From: Acidovorax sp. Leaf160
Lineage (GTDB): Bacteria; Pseudomonadota; Gammaproteobacteria; Burkholderiales; Burkholderiaceae_C
DNA length: 64,000 nucleotides
NCBI RefSeq assembly: GCF_001424265.1
Contig: NZ_LMOV01000024.1
Location: 62,001 to 126,000, forward strand
Direction: 5' to 3'
The notes below the pieces were generated by a model. That model did not search any database and was not told the origin of the DNA. It saw only the letters and a program-made list of their open reading frames with translations. Each line of letters begins with the position of its first letter. The first letter of the stretch is position 1. Positions 1 through 10,305 of this stretch are shown here, piece by piece. A program made the translations under genes and the position numbers.

Positions 1-179
1 TAGTCGATGCTGCGGCCCGATGACAGGGCGCAGCGGTGATCGTCTTCGGCGAACGCGAACAGATCGGCCACCTGCTCACCCATCGGGTCGTAGATACGCA
101 GCACTTCGCTGGCGCGCAGCTGGAAGGCGACGCCCGACTGGGGCGGGATTCGGCAGGTGGAGTGGCGGCATTCATGCAT
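1..179 (-). CDS. DUF1989 (urea carboxylase-associated) family protein, N-terminal part
   Basis: Only the first ~59 residues are inside the window; the gene runs off its left edge. The visible segment reads SGVAFQLRASEVLRIYDPMG followed by EQVADLFAF and ends LSSGRSID, which is the N-terminal pattern of the DUF1989 domain (the 'gq..Dl.af' and 'lS.grTid' blocks). The ATG at 179 is chosen because it is in frame with this homology and overlaps the stop of the upstream N-hydroxylase gene by 8 bases, implying translational coupling. An ATG at 175 lies in a different frame with no homology. DUF1989 proteins accompany urea/guanidine-type nitrogen metabolism; the substrate cannot be read from the sequence. 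Confidence 0.75.
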   Translation of the reverse strand, partial: MHECRHSTCRIPPQSGVAFQLRASEVLRIYDPMGEQVADLFAFAEDDHRCALSSGRSID

Positions 180-879
180 GTTCGGGGGCCTTGGAATGAA
201 ACGGACATTTCCAGCCGGCCTCTACGGCGCGGCCTGAATACTGGCGGGCTTCGGACGATTCGCCGAAGCGGGCGAGCACCGGGTTGATCGAGCCCTGCAA
301 GGCCACGTCGCGGGCGCGGATGGCGTCCTGCATCACCGTGTACTTGCCCGTGGCTTTCAGGTGCTCGAACTGTTGGTGGAAATTGAACACCAGGCTGGGG
401 ACGGGGGTGCGCCGCGCCAGGCGCGACGCGCCAGGGTGCAGTCCCACCACGAAGAATGCCCGGCCTCCGACGCTGAAGGAGAAATCCTCGCGCTCCGGGT
501 CGTCGCTCACGCCCTCGGCCCATGCCGCGCCTTGCTCCCGGTCGTGTTCGTGCAACTGCTGCAGCTGCTGCCAGAGTGCCTGCTCGAAAGCCCGTTCATC
601 GCCGGCGCCGTCGCCTTGCGGCTCGAAGAGGGCCACGAAGCTCACGGGCAGGTTGCCCGGGTCCGGGTACTCGGCCGAGAAATCCAGCAACTGCTGGTAA
701 AGCGCTGCGGTATGGGCCGGATCGGCAAGGCGGCCGAAAGACCGCGTGTGCAGCCGCCCCTTGTTCAGCGCCGACTTCGCGCCGACGCAGGGAAACATCT
801 TGTCTGCAACGAAGTCGTGAATGGCCGGATCGGGTGCTGCTGCCGGTGCGGCAGCAGGTTGGGAGGCGATGGAGTTCAT
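172..879 (-). CDS. YqcI/YcgG family protein (GntA-like heme-oxygenase-fold N-hydroxylase)
   Basis: This 235-residue protein has the family signature FPCVGAKSAL near residue 30 and a central FSVGGRAFFVVGLHPGASR block, with the closing GWKCPFH motif near the C-terminus. These are diagnostic of the YqcI/YcgG family, whose characterised member GntA N-hydroxylates an arginine-derived intermediate of guanitoxin. No other guanitoxin gene is visible here, so the substrate is unknown and probably a guanidino or amino compound. It is soluble with no signal peptide. The downstream DUF1989 gene overlaps it by 8 bases, so the two form an operon. Confidence 0.75.
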   Translation of the reverse strand: MNSIASQPAAAPAAAPDPAIHDFVADKMFPCVGAKSALNKGRLHTRSFGRLADPAHTAALYQQLLDFSAEYPDPGNLPVSFVALFEPQGDGAGDERAFEQALWQQLQQLHEHDREQGAAWAEGVSDDPEREDFSFSVGGRAFFVVGLHPGASRLARRTPVPSLVFNFHQQFEHLKATGKYTVMQDAIRARDVALQGSINPVLARFGESSEARQYSGRAVEAGWKCPFHSKAPEHA

Positions 880-1163
880 GCATTGAAGCTAAGGGTGCGG
901 CGCAGCCCCACCCGTTCCCGACAGGCCAGCTTGCTCGTGGGATCGGTCGCCCCACCGCTGTAGGCAACCACGCCACCGTTGGGTTCTCCGGCGAGGCCCA
1001 CCTGGTGGCACGGGTGCGCTGCGGCCCAGGGCTGGCCGCCTCCTACAGCCACACGCGGCCGCAGATGGCAGGAGAGCTGGGCCTGTGCCAGAGGATGGCG
1101 GCAAACGCGGCAGCCCGCGGACCGCCGCCCCCTTCTTCCATCCGCTTCACGGAGCGCCCTCGC

Positions 1164-2438
1164 ATGACAGCCCCCTCCCCTCTGCACCGTTCGGCCCTGC
1201 TCGCTGCCTGCCTGGCTGCCGCCCACTTCCATGCCATCGCGCAGCTTCCGCCCGGCGACGGCCCCGTGGCCGTGACTGGCGGCGTGGTGGAGCCGACCCC
1301 GGTGAAGTTCGATGACGGTCTGCTGCGCCAGCTCAAGGTGCCGGCCGGTTTCACGGTGTCCGTCTTTGCCCGCGATCTGCAGAACGTGCGCTGGCTGGTG
1401 GTGGCCCCGAATGGCGACGTGTATGCCAGCCGGCGCGAACAGGGCGACGTGCTGCTCTTGCGCGACACCGATGGCGATGGCCGAGCCGACCAGCAGAAGG
1501 TGGTGCTGCAAAACGCGAAATATGCCCACGGGCTCGCGCTGCGCGACAACCAGCTCTATCTGGTGACCGACAAGAAGGTGATGGTGGCGGAGGTGCAGAC
1601 GGACGGCAGCCTGTCCACGCCGCGCGTGTTGCTGGACGACCTGCCCGACGCCGGGCAGCACCCCAACCGCACGCTGGCCTTCGGCCCGGACGGATGGCTG
1701 TACGTGACCGTCGGCTCGACCTGCAACAACTGCCGCGAGACGAATGGCGAATCGGCCACCATGGTGCGGATGCGGCCCGACGGCACGGGGCGCGAAGTGG
1801 TCGCACGCGGTTTGCGCAACACCATCGGCTTCGGCTGGCACCCCACCACGGGCACGCTCTGGGGCTTTGACCACGGCTCCGACTTCCAGGGCGACGACGA
1901 GCCGCCGGAAGAGCTGAACGCCATCCAGATGAACAAGCACTACGGCTGGCCGTTCTGCTGGGGCAACAAGCAGGTGACCCGCTTCCAGGTGAACGAGCCG
2001 CCGCAGACCACCAAGGCCGACTTCTGCCCCACCACCGAGGCACCGGTGCTGCAGTACACCGCGCACGCCGCGCCCATCGGCTTCGCGTTCTACAGCGCCA
2101 CGCAATTTCCGCAGGAATACCGGGGCGACGCATTCGTGGCGTTCCGGGGCTCGTGGAACCGCTCGCAACCCAGTGGCTACAACGTGGTGCGTGTGCGCTT
2201 CGACGCCAACGGCCGGCCCACCGGCACGGAAGACTTCGTGAGTGGCTGGCTGATGCCGAACCCGCCCGCAGACCGGATGCAGCCCGGCCCCAAGCCGGCT
2301 GCGGCAGAAGCGCAAAAGGCCCAACGCCCGGCGCAGTTCGGCCGGCTGGCGGGGCTGGCAGTGGCGCGCGACGGATCGCTGCTGGTCGCCGAAGACCAGA
2401 ACGGCGTGATCTACCGCGTGAGCTATCCGCGCCGTTGA
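1164..2438 (+). CDS. PQQ-dependent sugar dehydrogenase (sorbosone dehydrogenase type), periplasmic
   Basis: The protein is 424 residues with an N-terminal signal peptide (hydrophobic stretch ALLAACLAAAHFHAIAQ). The rest is a six-bladed beta-propeller of the glucose/sorbosone dehydrogenase family: NPNG/ANGDVYASRR, HPNRTLAFGPDGWLYV, GLRNTIGFGWHP and FDHGSD blocks are seen. The ATG at 1164 is preferred over an upstream in-frame extension because it starts the signal peptide and follows GGAG by 9 bases. Such enzymes oxidise aldoses or sorbosone with PQQ; the substrate is not resolved. It lies 111 bp upstream of, and probably shares an operon with, the SOD-propeller lipoprotein. Confidence 0.85.
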   Translation: MTAPSPLHRSALLAACLAAAHFHAIAQLPPGDGPVAVTGGVVEPTPVKFDDGLLRQLKVPAGFTVSVFARDLQNVRWLVVAPNGDVYASRREQGDVLLLRDTDGDGRADQQKVVLQNAKYAHGLALRDNQLYLVTDKKVMVAEVQTDGSLSTPRVLLDDLPDAGQHPNRTLAFGPDGWLYVTVGSTCNNCRETNGESATMVRMRPDGTGREVVARGLRNTIGFGWHPTTGTLWGFDHGSDFQGDDEPPEELNAIQMNKHYGWPFCWGNKQVTRFQVNEPPQTTKADFCPTTEAPVLQYTAHAAPIGFAFYSATQFPQEYRGDAFVAFRGSWNRSQPSGYNVVRVRFDANGRPTGTEDFVSGWLMPNPPADRMQPGPKPAAAEAQKAQRPAQFGRLAGLAVARDGSLLVAEDQNGVIYRVSYPRR

Positions 2439-2549
2439 CCACCGCCGCCGCCCGCGGCACGACGGATCGCCACTGAACGCGAGTCCGGGCTGGACCGCCC
2501 AGCCCGCATCCCGGCCCCGGTTTTTCCACCTGTCACCACGAGGTTCTGC

Positions 2550-4097
2550 ATGACCCAATCCCTGCTCCCGACCGTGCCCTCGGCTGCGGCCACGGCGGCC
2601 CTGGCGCTCTTGCTGAGCGGCTGCGCTGCGACCGGCAACTTCGACATGCCGCGCGCCGGCACGCCGCCCACGGACCCCGCCAACGGCATGCCAGCCACCC
2701 ACGACGCGCGTGCCAATCCGGCTGCGGCTCCTGAAAGCGCCACGGCGCAAGTCGCCCTGTCGAACCCGGCGGGCGGCGCCGCGGGCCAGGCCACCCTGCG
2801 CGAACTGCCTGGCCGCTCGGGGGTGGAGATCGCCATCGAGGTACAGGGCATGGCGCCTGGACGGCACGGCTTTCACATCCATGCACACGGCGCCTGCGCG
2901 CCCGGGCCAGACGCGGCCACCGGGCAGATCGTTCCGTTCGGTGCCGCAGGCGGGCACTTCGACCCGTTCATGACGCGCAATCACGGCCGCCCAGGCCAGT
3001 CGGCGAACGACGCGCACGCCGGGGAACTGCCGAACATCGAGGTCGGCGCCGACGGCAGCGGCCGCCTGCGCTACACGAATCCGCATGTGACGTTGCAGCC
3101 TGGCGAGACGAGTGTGCTGGGCCGAACGCTGGTCGTGCATGAACGGGCAGACGACTACGCGAGCGACCCGGCGGGCGACTCGGGCGGACGCATCGCCTGC
3201 GGCCTGATCGAGCCGGCCGGCCCGAGCATGGTGACCGGCCGCGCCGTGTTCGAGGGCGCCAATGTGTTCCCCGAAGGCATCGCCATCGACCCCGCATCGG
3301 GCGTAGCCTATGTCGGATCCAGCACCGAAGGCCACATCTACCGCGTGGCTCCCGGGGCCGCGCAGGCGGAGCTGTTCCAGTCTGGCGGATCCCCTGGACG
3401 CCAGGCGGCCTACGGCATGGAGATCGACCGCCAAGGCCGGCTGTGGGTGGCGGGAGGCACGACCGACACGGTGGCGCTCGTCGACCTGAAGACGGCCGCC
3501 ACGGTGCAAGTGGTGGAAGGCCCGAAGGACGGCCACGCCTTCCTCAACGACCTGGCGATGGCCGGGCCCTTCCTCTACGTGACCGACTCCTTCCGCCCGG
3601 TGCTCTGGCGCATCGACACCCGCCAGGGCCCGTCCGCCCGGCTGGAGCGCTGGCTCGACCTGCGCACCACCCCCGTTCGCTACAAGCCCAACGAGATCAA
3701 CTGGAACGGCATCGTTGCCTCACCCGACGGGCGCTGGCTGCTGGCGGTGCAGCAGTCCACGGGCGAGCTCTGGCGCATCCACACCGAAACGCGCGCGGTG
3801 ACTCCCGTGCGGCTGGAGGGCGGCGATCTGCAGCATGGCGACGGCCTGTTGCTGGTGGGCGCCACCGACCTCTACGTGGTGCGCAATGCCGCCCATGAGC
3901 TGGTACGGGTCACGCTGGCCACTGGCTGGGACAGCGGCCGGGTGGTGCAGCGCCTGCACGACCCGCGCCTGAAATACCCGACCACCGCCGCCCTGGCCGG
4001 CTCGGCGATGTGGGTGGTCAACGGCCAGACCGACAAGCAGAAGGCGCCGCCGCCGCTGCTGCCTTTCGACGTGCTCCGGATCGGGCTGCCGCGCTGA
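2550..4097 (+). CDS. Lipoprotein: Cu/Zn superoxide dismutase domain fused to an SMP-30-like beta-propeller
   Basis: This is a 515-residue two-domain protein. A lipobox (LLLSGC, Cys25) anchors it to a membrane facing the periplasm. Residues ~65-225 are a SodC domain: His109 and His111 (GFHIHAHG), bridging His136 (GGHFDP), His145, His156 and His197 (VVHER) match the metal ligands, Cys116 and Cys217 the disulfide, and Arg214 the active-site arginine. The fourth zinc ligand, normally Asp, is Glu159 (HAGELPN). Residues ~230-515 resemble the SMP-30/gluconolactonase or NHL propeller (NVFPEGIAIDPASGVAYVG). A start with GAGG six bases upstream supports the ATG. SodC proteins are normally only ~170-200 residues, so the C-terminal half is an addition. 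Confidence 0.8.
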   Translation: MTQSLLPTVPSAAATAALALLLSGCAATGNFDMPRAGTPPTDPANGMPATHDARANPAAAPESATAQVALSNPAGGAAGQATLRELPGRSGVEIAIEVQGMAPGRHGFHIHAHGACAPGPDAATGQIVPFGAAGGHFDPFMTRNHGRPGQSANDAHAGELPNIEVGADGSGRLRYTNPHVTLQPGETSVLGRTLVVHERADDYASDPAGDSGGRIACGLIEPAGPSMVTGRAVFEGANVFPEGIAIDPASGVAYVGSSTEGHIYRVAPGAAQAELFQSGGSPGRQAAYGMEIDRQGRLWVAGGTTDTVALVDLKTAATVQVVEGPKDGHAFLNDLAMAGPFLYVTDSFRPVLWRIDTRQGPSARLERWLDLRTTPVRYKPNEINWNGIVASPDGRWLLAVQQSTGELWRIHTETRAVTPVRLEGGDLQHGDGLLLVGATDLYVVRNAAHELVRVTLATGWDSGRVVQRLHDPRLKYPTTAALAGSAMWVVNGQTDKQKAPPPLLPFDVLRIGLPR

Positions 4098-4143
4098 GCG
4101 GGCCGAGCGTCGCCAGGCCTGCGGGTGCCCGGCGCATCAGGCT

Positions 4144-4172
4144 GGCCAGCCCTTGCGGCGAGGGGGCTGGCC
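4144..4172. terminator. Hairpin between convergent genes, weak terminator
   Basis: A 9-bp inverted repeat GGCCAGCCC / GGGCTGGCC with an 11-base loop lies between the SOD-propeller gene (plus) and guaA (minus). There is no T-tract on either strand, so intrinsic termination is uncertain. Confidence 0.35.
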
Positions 4173-4178
4173 GCCTGA

Positions 4179-5798
4179 TCACTCCCACTCGATCGTCGCT
4201 GGCGGCTTGCTGCTGACGTCGTAGGTCACGCGGTTGATGCCGCGCACTTCATTGATGATGCGGCCCGACACCTTCTTGAGCAGCGCGTAGGGCAGCTCAG
4301 CCCAGTCGGCCGTCATGAAGTCGCTGGTCTGCACCGCGCGCAGGGCCACGACGTAGTCGTACGTGCGGCCATCGCCCATCACGCCCACACTCTTGACCGG
4401 CAGGAACACCGTGAAGGCCTGGCTGGTCAGGTCGTACCAGCTCTTGCCGGTGGCGGGGTCGATGAAGTTGCGCAGCTCTTCGATGAAGATGTGGTCGGCC
4501 TCGCGCAGCAGGTCGGCGTATTCCTTCTTCACCTCGCCCAGAATCCGCACGCCCAGGCCCGGGCCCGGGAACGGGTGGCGGTAGACCATGGCGGGGGGCA
4601 GGCCCAGCGCCACGCCCAGTTCGCGCACTTCATCCTTGAACAGCTCGCGCAGCGGCTCCAGCAGCTTCAGGCCCAGCTGCTCGGGCAGGCCGCCGACGTT
4701 GTGGTGACTCTTGATGGTGACGGCCTTCTTGCTTTTGGCGCCGCCCGACTCGATCACGTCGGGGTAAATGGTGCCTTGGGCCAGGAAGGTCGCGCCCTTG
4801 TGGCCCCCATCGCCCGCCTTGAGCTTGGCGGCTTCCTGCTTGAACACGGTGACGAACTCGCCGCCGATGATCTTGCGCTTGGCTTCGGGCTCGCTCACGC
4901 CGGCCAGCTTGCCGAGGAAGAGTTCGCTGGCATCGACGCGGATGACCTTCGCGTGCAGCTTGCCCTCGAACATTTCCATCACCAGGTCGCCCTCGTTCAA
5001 GCGCAGCAGGCCGTGGTCGACGAACACGCAGGTGAGCTGGTCGCCGATGGCGCGGTGGATCAGCGCGGCCGCCACCGACGAGTCCACGCCGCCGGACAGG
5101 CCCAGGATGACCTCTTCGTCGCCCACCTGCTCGCGGATCTTCTGGACGGCTTCCTCGATGTAGTCGCCCATGACCCAGTCCGGAGAGGCCTTGCAGATGC
5201 CCAGCACGAAGCGGTCGAGCAGTGCCTTGCCCTGCACCGTGTGCGTGACTTCGGGGTGGAACTGCACGGCGTAGAAGCGGCGCGTCTCGTCGGCCATGCC
5301 GGCGATGGGACAGCTGGGGGTGCTGGCCATGAGCTTGAAGCCCGGGGGCAGCTCGGTGACCTTGTCGCCGTGGCTCATCCACACGTTCAGCATGCCGTGG
5401 CCTTCGGCCGTGGTGTAGTCGGCGATGTCTTTCAGCAGTTCGGTATGGCCATGCGCACGCACGGCGGCAAAACCGAATTCGCGCTGGTGGTGGCCTTCGA
5501 CCTTGCCGCCCAGCTGGTGCGCCATGGTCTGCATGCCGTAGCAGATGCCCAGCACCGGCACGCCCAGCTCGAACACGGCCTGGGGCGCCTTGTCGGTGGT
5601 TTCCTCGTACACGCTTGCATGGCTGCCGGACAGGATCACGCCCTTGAGCGAGCCGTCCTTGGCGTATTCGCGGATCCACTCGTCGGTCACGTCGCACGGG
5701 TGGACCTCGCTGTAGACGTGGGCCTCGCGCACGCGGCGGGCGATGAGCTGGGTGACTTGCGAGCCGAAGTCGAGGATGAGGATTTTCTGGTGTTGCAT
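4179..5798 (-). CDS. guaA: GMP synthase (glutamine-hydrolysing)
   Basis: This 539-residue cytoplasmic enzyme converts XMP, ATP and glutamine to GMP, the last step of guanine nucleotide synthesis. The N-terminal class I glutamine amidotransferase domain starts [18 protein letters not shown] and carries the nucleophile in [10 protein letters not shown]. The ATP-pyrophosphatase domain has the P-loop [10 protein letters not shown], and the C-terminus shows the GMP synthase dimerisation domain ([15 protein letters not shown]). The start [14 protein letters not shown] at 5798 gives the usual length; a longer in-frame extension upstream is not homologous. guaB, the preceding pathway enzyme, lies about 6 kb away on the same strand, so the two are not an operon here. 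Confidence 0.97.
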   Translation of the reverse strand: MQHQKILILDFGSQVTQLIARRVREAHVYSEVHPCDVTDEWIREYAKDGSLKGVILSGSHASVYEETTDKAPQAVFELGVPVLGICYGMQTMAHQLGGKVEGHHQREFGFAAVRAHGHTELLKDIADYTTAEGHGMLNVWMSHGDKVTELPPGFKLMASTPSCPIAGMADETRRFYAVQFHPEVTHTVQGKALLDRFVLGICKASPDWVMGDYIEEAVQKIREQVGDEEVILGLSGGVDSSVAAALIHRAIGDQLTCVFVDHGLLRLNEGDLVMEMFEGKLHAKVIRVDASELFLGKLAGVSEPEAKRKIIGGEFVTVFKQEAAKLKAGDGGHKGATFLAQGTIYPDVIESGGAKSKKAVTIKSHHNVGGLPEQLGLKLLEPLRELFKDEVRELGVALGLPPAMVYRHPFPGPGLGVRILGEVKKEYADLLREADHIFIEELRNFIDPATGKSWYDLTSQAFTVFLPVKSVGVMGDGRTYDYVVALRAVQTSDFMTADWAELPYALLKKVSGRIINEVRGINRVTYDVSSKPPATIEWE

Positions 5799-5857
5799 GG
5801 TGGTCGGTCGGGTGCGAAACGGTGGTCGGGAAAAGGCGGAAAGAAAATGGCCGTCAC

Positions 5858-6298
5858 TCAGAACGTGGACAGATCGAGCAACGCCACGCCGGTGCGCTTT
5901 GCGGCCTCGGCCTGGGCGGCATCGAAAGTGGCGAGCGGCAGGCGCAGCGAGCGCGCGAGCCAGAGGTACGCGGCGTCGTAAACCGGCAGGCCGGTGTCCA
6001 GCGCGACGTCGAGCACGGCCTTGTGCTGTGCCGGCGCCAGTTCGTGCAGCTCCACGCGGTGGCGGATGGCCTCGAGCACGGCCCACAGGCCTTCGACGGC
6101 GCCTGCGGGAATGCGGCCGGCATGCACGCCGCTGGCGATCAGGTTGCCGCACTCCCACTGCCAGAGGTTCGGTGCCTGCGGCTCGACCTCGTCGCGGCGG
6201 ATGCGGGCATAGAGGCGCCGCGTGTGCTCGCTGGCCGCATCGGGCAGCAGCCAGGCGGCAGTCACGGAGGCATCGAGCACGAAGGCGGTGCTGGTCAT
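5858..6298 (-). CDS. vapC: PIN-domain ribonuclease toxin, VapC family
   Basis: A 146-residue PIN domain. The acidic metal-binding residues are visible: Asp9 (VLDAS), Glu49 (WQWECGN), Asp108 ([11 protein letters not shown]) and Asp126 (LATFDA). VapC toxins cleave RNA (often initiator tRNA or rRNA) when freed from their antitoxin; the target is not predictable. Its ATG overlaps the stop of the upstream antitoxin gene by 4 bases (ATGA), typical of toxin-antitoxin operons. It is on the same strand as guaA, 59 bp away. Confidence 0.88.
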   Translation of the reverse strand: MTSTAFVLDASVTAAWLLPDAASEHTRRLYARIRRDEVEPQAPNLWQWECGNLIASGVHAGRIPAGAVEGLWAVLEAIRHRVELHELAPAQHKAVLDVALDTGLPVYDAAYLWLARSLRLPLATFDAAQAEAAKRTGVALLDLSTF

Positions 6299-6558
6299 GC
6301 GGCGGTGCTGCGCCCGTTGCGGCGCAGGGCCGGGGCTGCCGTATGCGCGGTCGCGGCACGGATGCTGGCATGCAGCACATCGATCTGCCCCAGCTCGCGC
6401 GCGATCTGCTCGTCGGTGATCACCGGCCGGCGCCGCACCGGCAGCATGCGCACCACCTCTTTTCCGTGCCGGGTGATGCGCACCTCCTCACCCTGCTCCA
6501 CCGCTTCGATGAGCGCGGAAAAGCGGGTCTTGGCTTCATAAATGCCGACGGTCTGCAT
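6295..6558 (-). CDS. Type II antitoxin, Phd/YefM-like
   Basis: An 87-residue antitoxin with the Phd/YefM N-terminal DNA-binding fold ([20 protein letters not shown], then RHGKEVVRM). The variable C-terminal half would wrap the VapC partner. The ATG at 6558 follows from the family N-terminus ([10 protein letters not shown]). The gene overlaps vapC by 4 bases. An imperfect inverted repeat 29 bases upstream is the likely autoregulatory operator. Confidence 0.85.
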   Translation of the reverse strand: MQTVGIYEAKTRFSALIEAVEQGEEVRITRHGKEVVRMLPVRRRPVITDEQIARELGQIDVLHASIRAATAHTAAPALRRNGRSTAA

Positions 6559-6892
6559 GCGCAAAGGGTTCCGGAAAAGAGAAAAATCTGGCCTGAACAA
6601 GAATTCAGACCAGACTTTACCAAACCGACCAAACCCTGGCAATCGGACCACCATCGCCAAGAAGGGTGACGAGATCGCGCCCGCCCAGGAAACGGCGGAG
6701 GAACCGGGCGCCATGGCGTGCTCCCATGGCGCCGAGCACTCCCGCCATGGCCTGCGGTCGCCGAATGCAGGCCCCCGATGCCGACAGGAGACAAACGCAG
6801 GTCGGATTCTGAACATCCGCACATTACCAGCATGGAACAGTAGGGGCCTTGCTACCTCCGCCCGCCTCCTGCAGCACACCCAAGGTACTTCC
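6559..6892. other. Divergent intergenic region between the antitoxin gene and choX
   Basis: This 334-bp gap holds the antitoxin operator near its left end. It also has a perfect 9-bp inverted repeat GGCGCCATG / CATGGCGCC with a 9-base spacer at 6707-6733, about 160 bp upstream of choX, which could be a regulator site for the choline genes. No convincing gene or promoter hexamers were seen. Confidence 0.4.
6587..6614. promoter_or_regulatory. Inverted repeat, likely antitoxin operator
   Basis: The arms TCTGGCCTGAA and TTCAGACCAGA pair at 10 of 11 positions around a 6-base spacer, centred ~42 bases upstream of the antitoxin ATG. Phd/YefM-type antitoxins repress their own operon through such palindromes. 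The assignment is by position and symmetry only. Confidence 0.5.
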
Positions 6893-7843
6893 ATGCGCTT
6901 CGACCGATTCTGCCGGGCCGCCTCGACGGCCGCCTTCATCTTGGCTTGCATGGGCACCGCTCAGGCCACTGACGCACCCGCCTGCCAGCAGGTGCGCTTC
7001 GCCGACGTGGGCTGGAGCGACATCGCCGCGACCACCGGCCTGGCCTCGGTGGTGCTCGAAGGCCTGGGCTACAGGCCCACGGTGACCATCGCCTCGGTGC
7101 CCATCACCTTCTCGGGCCTCAAGACCCGGAAGATCGACGCGTTCCTGGGCTACTGGAACCCCAGCATGACGTCGATGATCGAACCTTTCGTCAAGGCAGG
7201 GCAGATCAAGGTGCTCGACCCAGCCAACCTCGTGGGCGCCAAGTACACCCTGGCGGTACCCGAGCCGCTCTACAACAAGGGCCTCAAGACCTTCGACGAC
7301 ATCGCCAAGTTCCGCAAGGAGCTGGATGGCCAGATCATCGGCATCGAGCCGGGCAACGACGGCAATGCGCTCATCAAGGGCATGATCGACAAGAACCAGT
7401 TCGGCCTCAAGGACTTCAAGCTGGTCGAATCCTCGGAAGCCGGCATGTTGGCCGAGGTGCAGCGCGCCATCCGCATGCACAAGGACGTGGTCTTCCTGGG
7501 CTGGGAGCCCCATCCGATGAATGTGCAGATGAAGGTCCGTTACCTCGAAGGAGGCGACGAGGTCTTCGGCCCCAACTTCGGCGAAGCCAAGGTCTACACC
7601 GCACTGCCTCCCGACTACGAGACCCGCTGCCCCAACGTCGGCCAGTTGCTGCGCAACCTGCGCTTCACGACCGAAATGGAGAACCAGGTCATGCTGGGCA
7701 TCGTCGGCAAGGGCCGGCCCACCGACGTGGCCCGCACCTGGCTCAGGAAGAACCCCGACGTGCTCGACTCCTGGCTCAAGGACGTCAAGACTTTTTCTGG
7801 CGGCGATGGCCTGAGCGCCGTCAGGAAGAGCCTGGGGCTGTGA
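6893..7843 (+). CDS. Choline/glycine betaine ABC transporter substrate-binding protein (ChoX-like)
   Basis: A 316-residue periplasmic binding protein with a signal peptide (AFILACMGTAQA) and an OpuAC/ChoX fold: VRFADVGWSDIAATTGLA, DAFLGYWNPSM, GIEPGNDGNALI and FLGWEPHPMNVQMK blocks contain the aromatic residues that cage the trimethylammonium group. Length matches ChoX. The following genes oxidise choline to glycine betaine, so choline is the likely ligand. No cognate permease or ATPase gene is adjacent. Confidence 0.88.
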   Translation: MRFDRFCRAASTAAFILACMGTAQATDAPACQQVRFADVGWSDIAATTGLASVVLEGLGYRPTVTIASVPITFSGLKTRKIDAFLGYWNPSMTSMIEPFVKAGQIKVLDPANLVGAKYTLAVPEPLYNKGLKTFDDIAKFRKELDGQIIGIEPGNDGNALIKGMIDKNQFGLKDFKLVESSEAGMLAEVQRAIRMHKDVVFLGWEPHPMNVQMKVRYLEGGDEVFGPNFGEAKVYTALPPDYETRCPNVGQLLRNLRFTTEMENQVMLGIVGKGRPTDVARTWLRKNPDVLDSWLKDVKTFSGGDGLSAVRKSLGL

Positions 7844-7966
7844 CGCCCCGGACCTGATCAAAGCCCGCATCACCGCTGCCCTTGCCCCCATGGAGCGATG
7901 CCGAATGGCGCCGCCCGGGCTGCGCCCCGCACCCCGTCCAACCGCTGCCTCATACGAGACCTTGCC

Positions 7967-8769
7967 GTGAAGCCCGCCCACCTCACCTTCCTGTCCATCA
8001 CCCTGAGCGCCAGCCTGGTGACGATGCTTTCGGCGCCCGCCCAGGCCCAGGCCCAGACCGCCGCCGCCGCGCCCGAGGCCTCGCGCATCGCCGGCAACTT
8101 CGCGATCACCAGCAACTACGTGTCGCGCGGCTTCACGCAAAGCTGGGGCAAGCCGGCCGTGCAGGGCGGCATCGACTACGCCCACGCATCCGGGTTGTTC
8201 CTGGGCACCTGGGCATCCAGCATCAGCGGCACCGAGTTCCGAGGCGGCAGCACCGAATGGGACATCTACGGCGGCTACAGCGGCACGCTGGCCGACGTCG
8301 GCTACACCGCCGGCCTCTACCAGTACCTCTACCTGGGCAGCAGCTCGCCCCTGGTCGACGGCCGCAAGTACAACTACACCGAAGTGAAGCTGGGCGTGAG
8401 CAAGGGCCCCTGTCCTTCAACACCTTCATCACGGTGAGCAAAGACTATTTCGGCACTTTCGACGACGGCCGCGGCTCGCTCTACCTCGACTTCAACTTCA
8501 ACCCCGAGCTGGGCGACGGCTACACCTTGCTGACCCACGTGGGCACAGGCATCCTGGCCCATCATTCCGGAGCCAACTGGGTGGACTACAAGCTGGGCCT
8601 GTCCAAGGCCCTGCCCGGCAGCTGGACGCTGAGCGGTGCCCTGACCTATGCCTCCGACAAGGACAGGTTCTGGATCGGCTCGAATTTTGCCGCGGATGCC
8701 AGCGGCAACACCCTGGGCAAACGCCTGGGCAAGCCCGCGCTCGCGCTGACCCTGAGCAAGACCTTCTGA
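7967..8769 (+). pseudogene. TIGR02001-type outer membrane protein, frameshifted
   Basis: The gene starts at GTG 7967 with a signal peptide (SASLVTMLSAPAQAQAQ), then FAITSNYVSRGFTQSW and beta-strand-like repeats typical of the TIGR02001 family. After ..VKLGVSKGP the frame ends at 8437, while the other frame continues LSFNTFITVSKDYFGTFDDG to LALTLSKTF at 8769. Adding one C to the run of four Cs at ~8407-8410 restores a 267-residue protein with the family's usual length. It is therefore either a recent single-base deletion or a sequencing error in a homopolymer. It sits between choX and betB, suggesting an outer-membrane role in choline utilisation. Confidence 0.75.
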
Positions 8770-8798
8770 TCGATTCCTGCTTCCTTCCCGATCCCTGC

Positions 8799-10292
<1,494 letters not shown>

Positions 10293-10305
10293 GAGGGCCC
10301 CGGAA

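Noticed and set aside
876-3536. An 886-codon open frame on the minus strand over the sugar dehydrogenase and SOD genes
   Set aside because: It is antisense to two genes with clear domains and has an atypical His/Arg/Gly-rich composition, a usual by-product of high third-position GC. Similar antisense frames over infB, rnr, the DUF349 gene, tctA and the TonB receptor were left out for the same reason.
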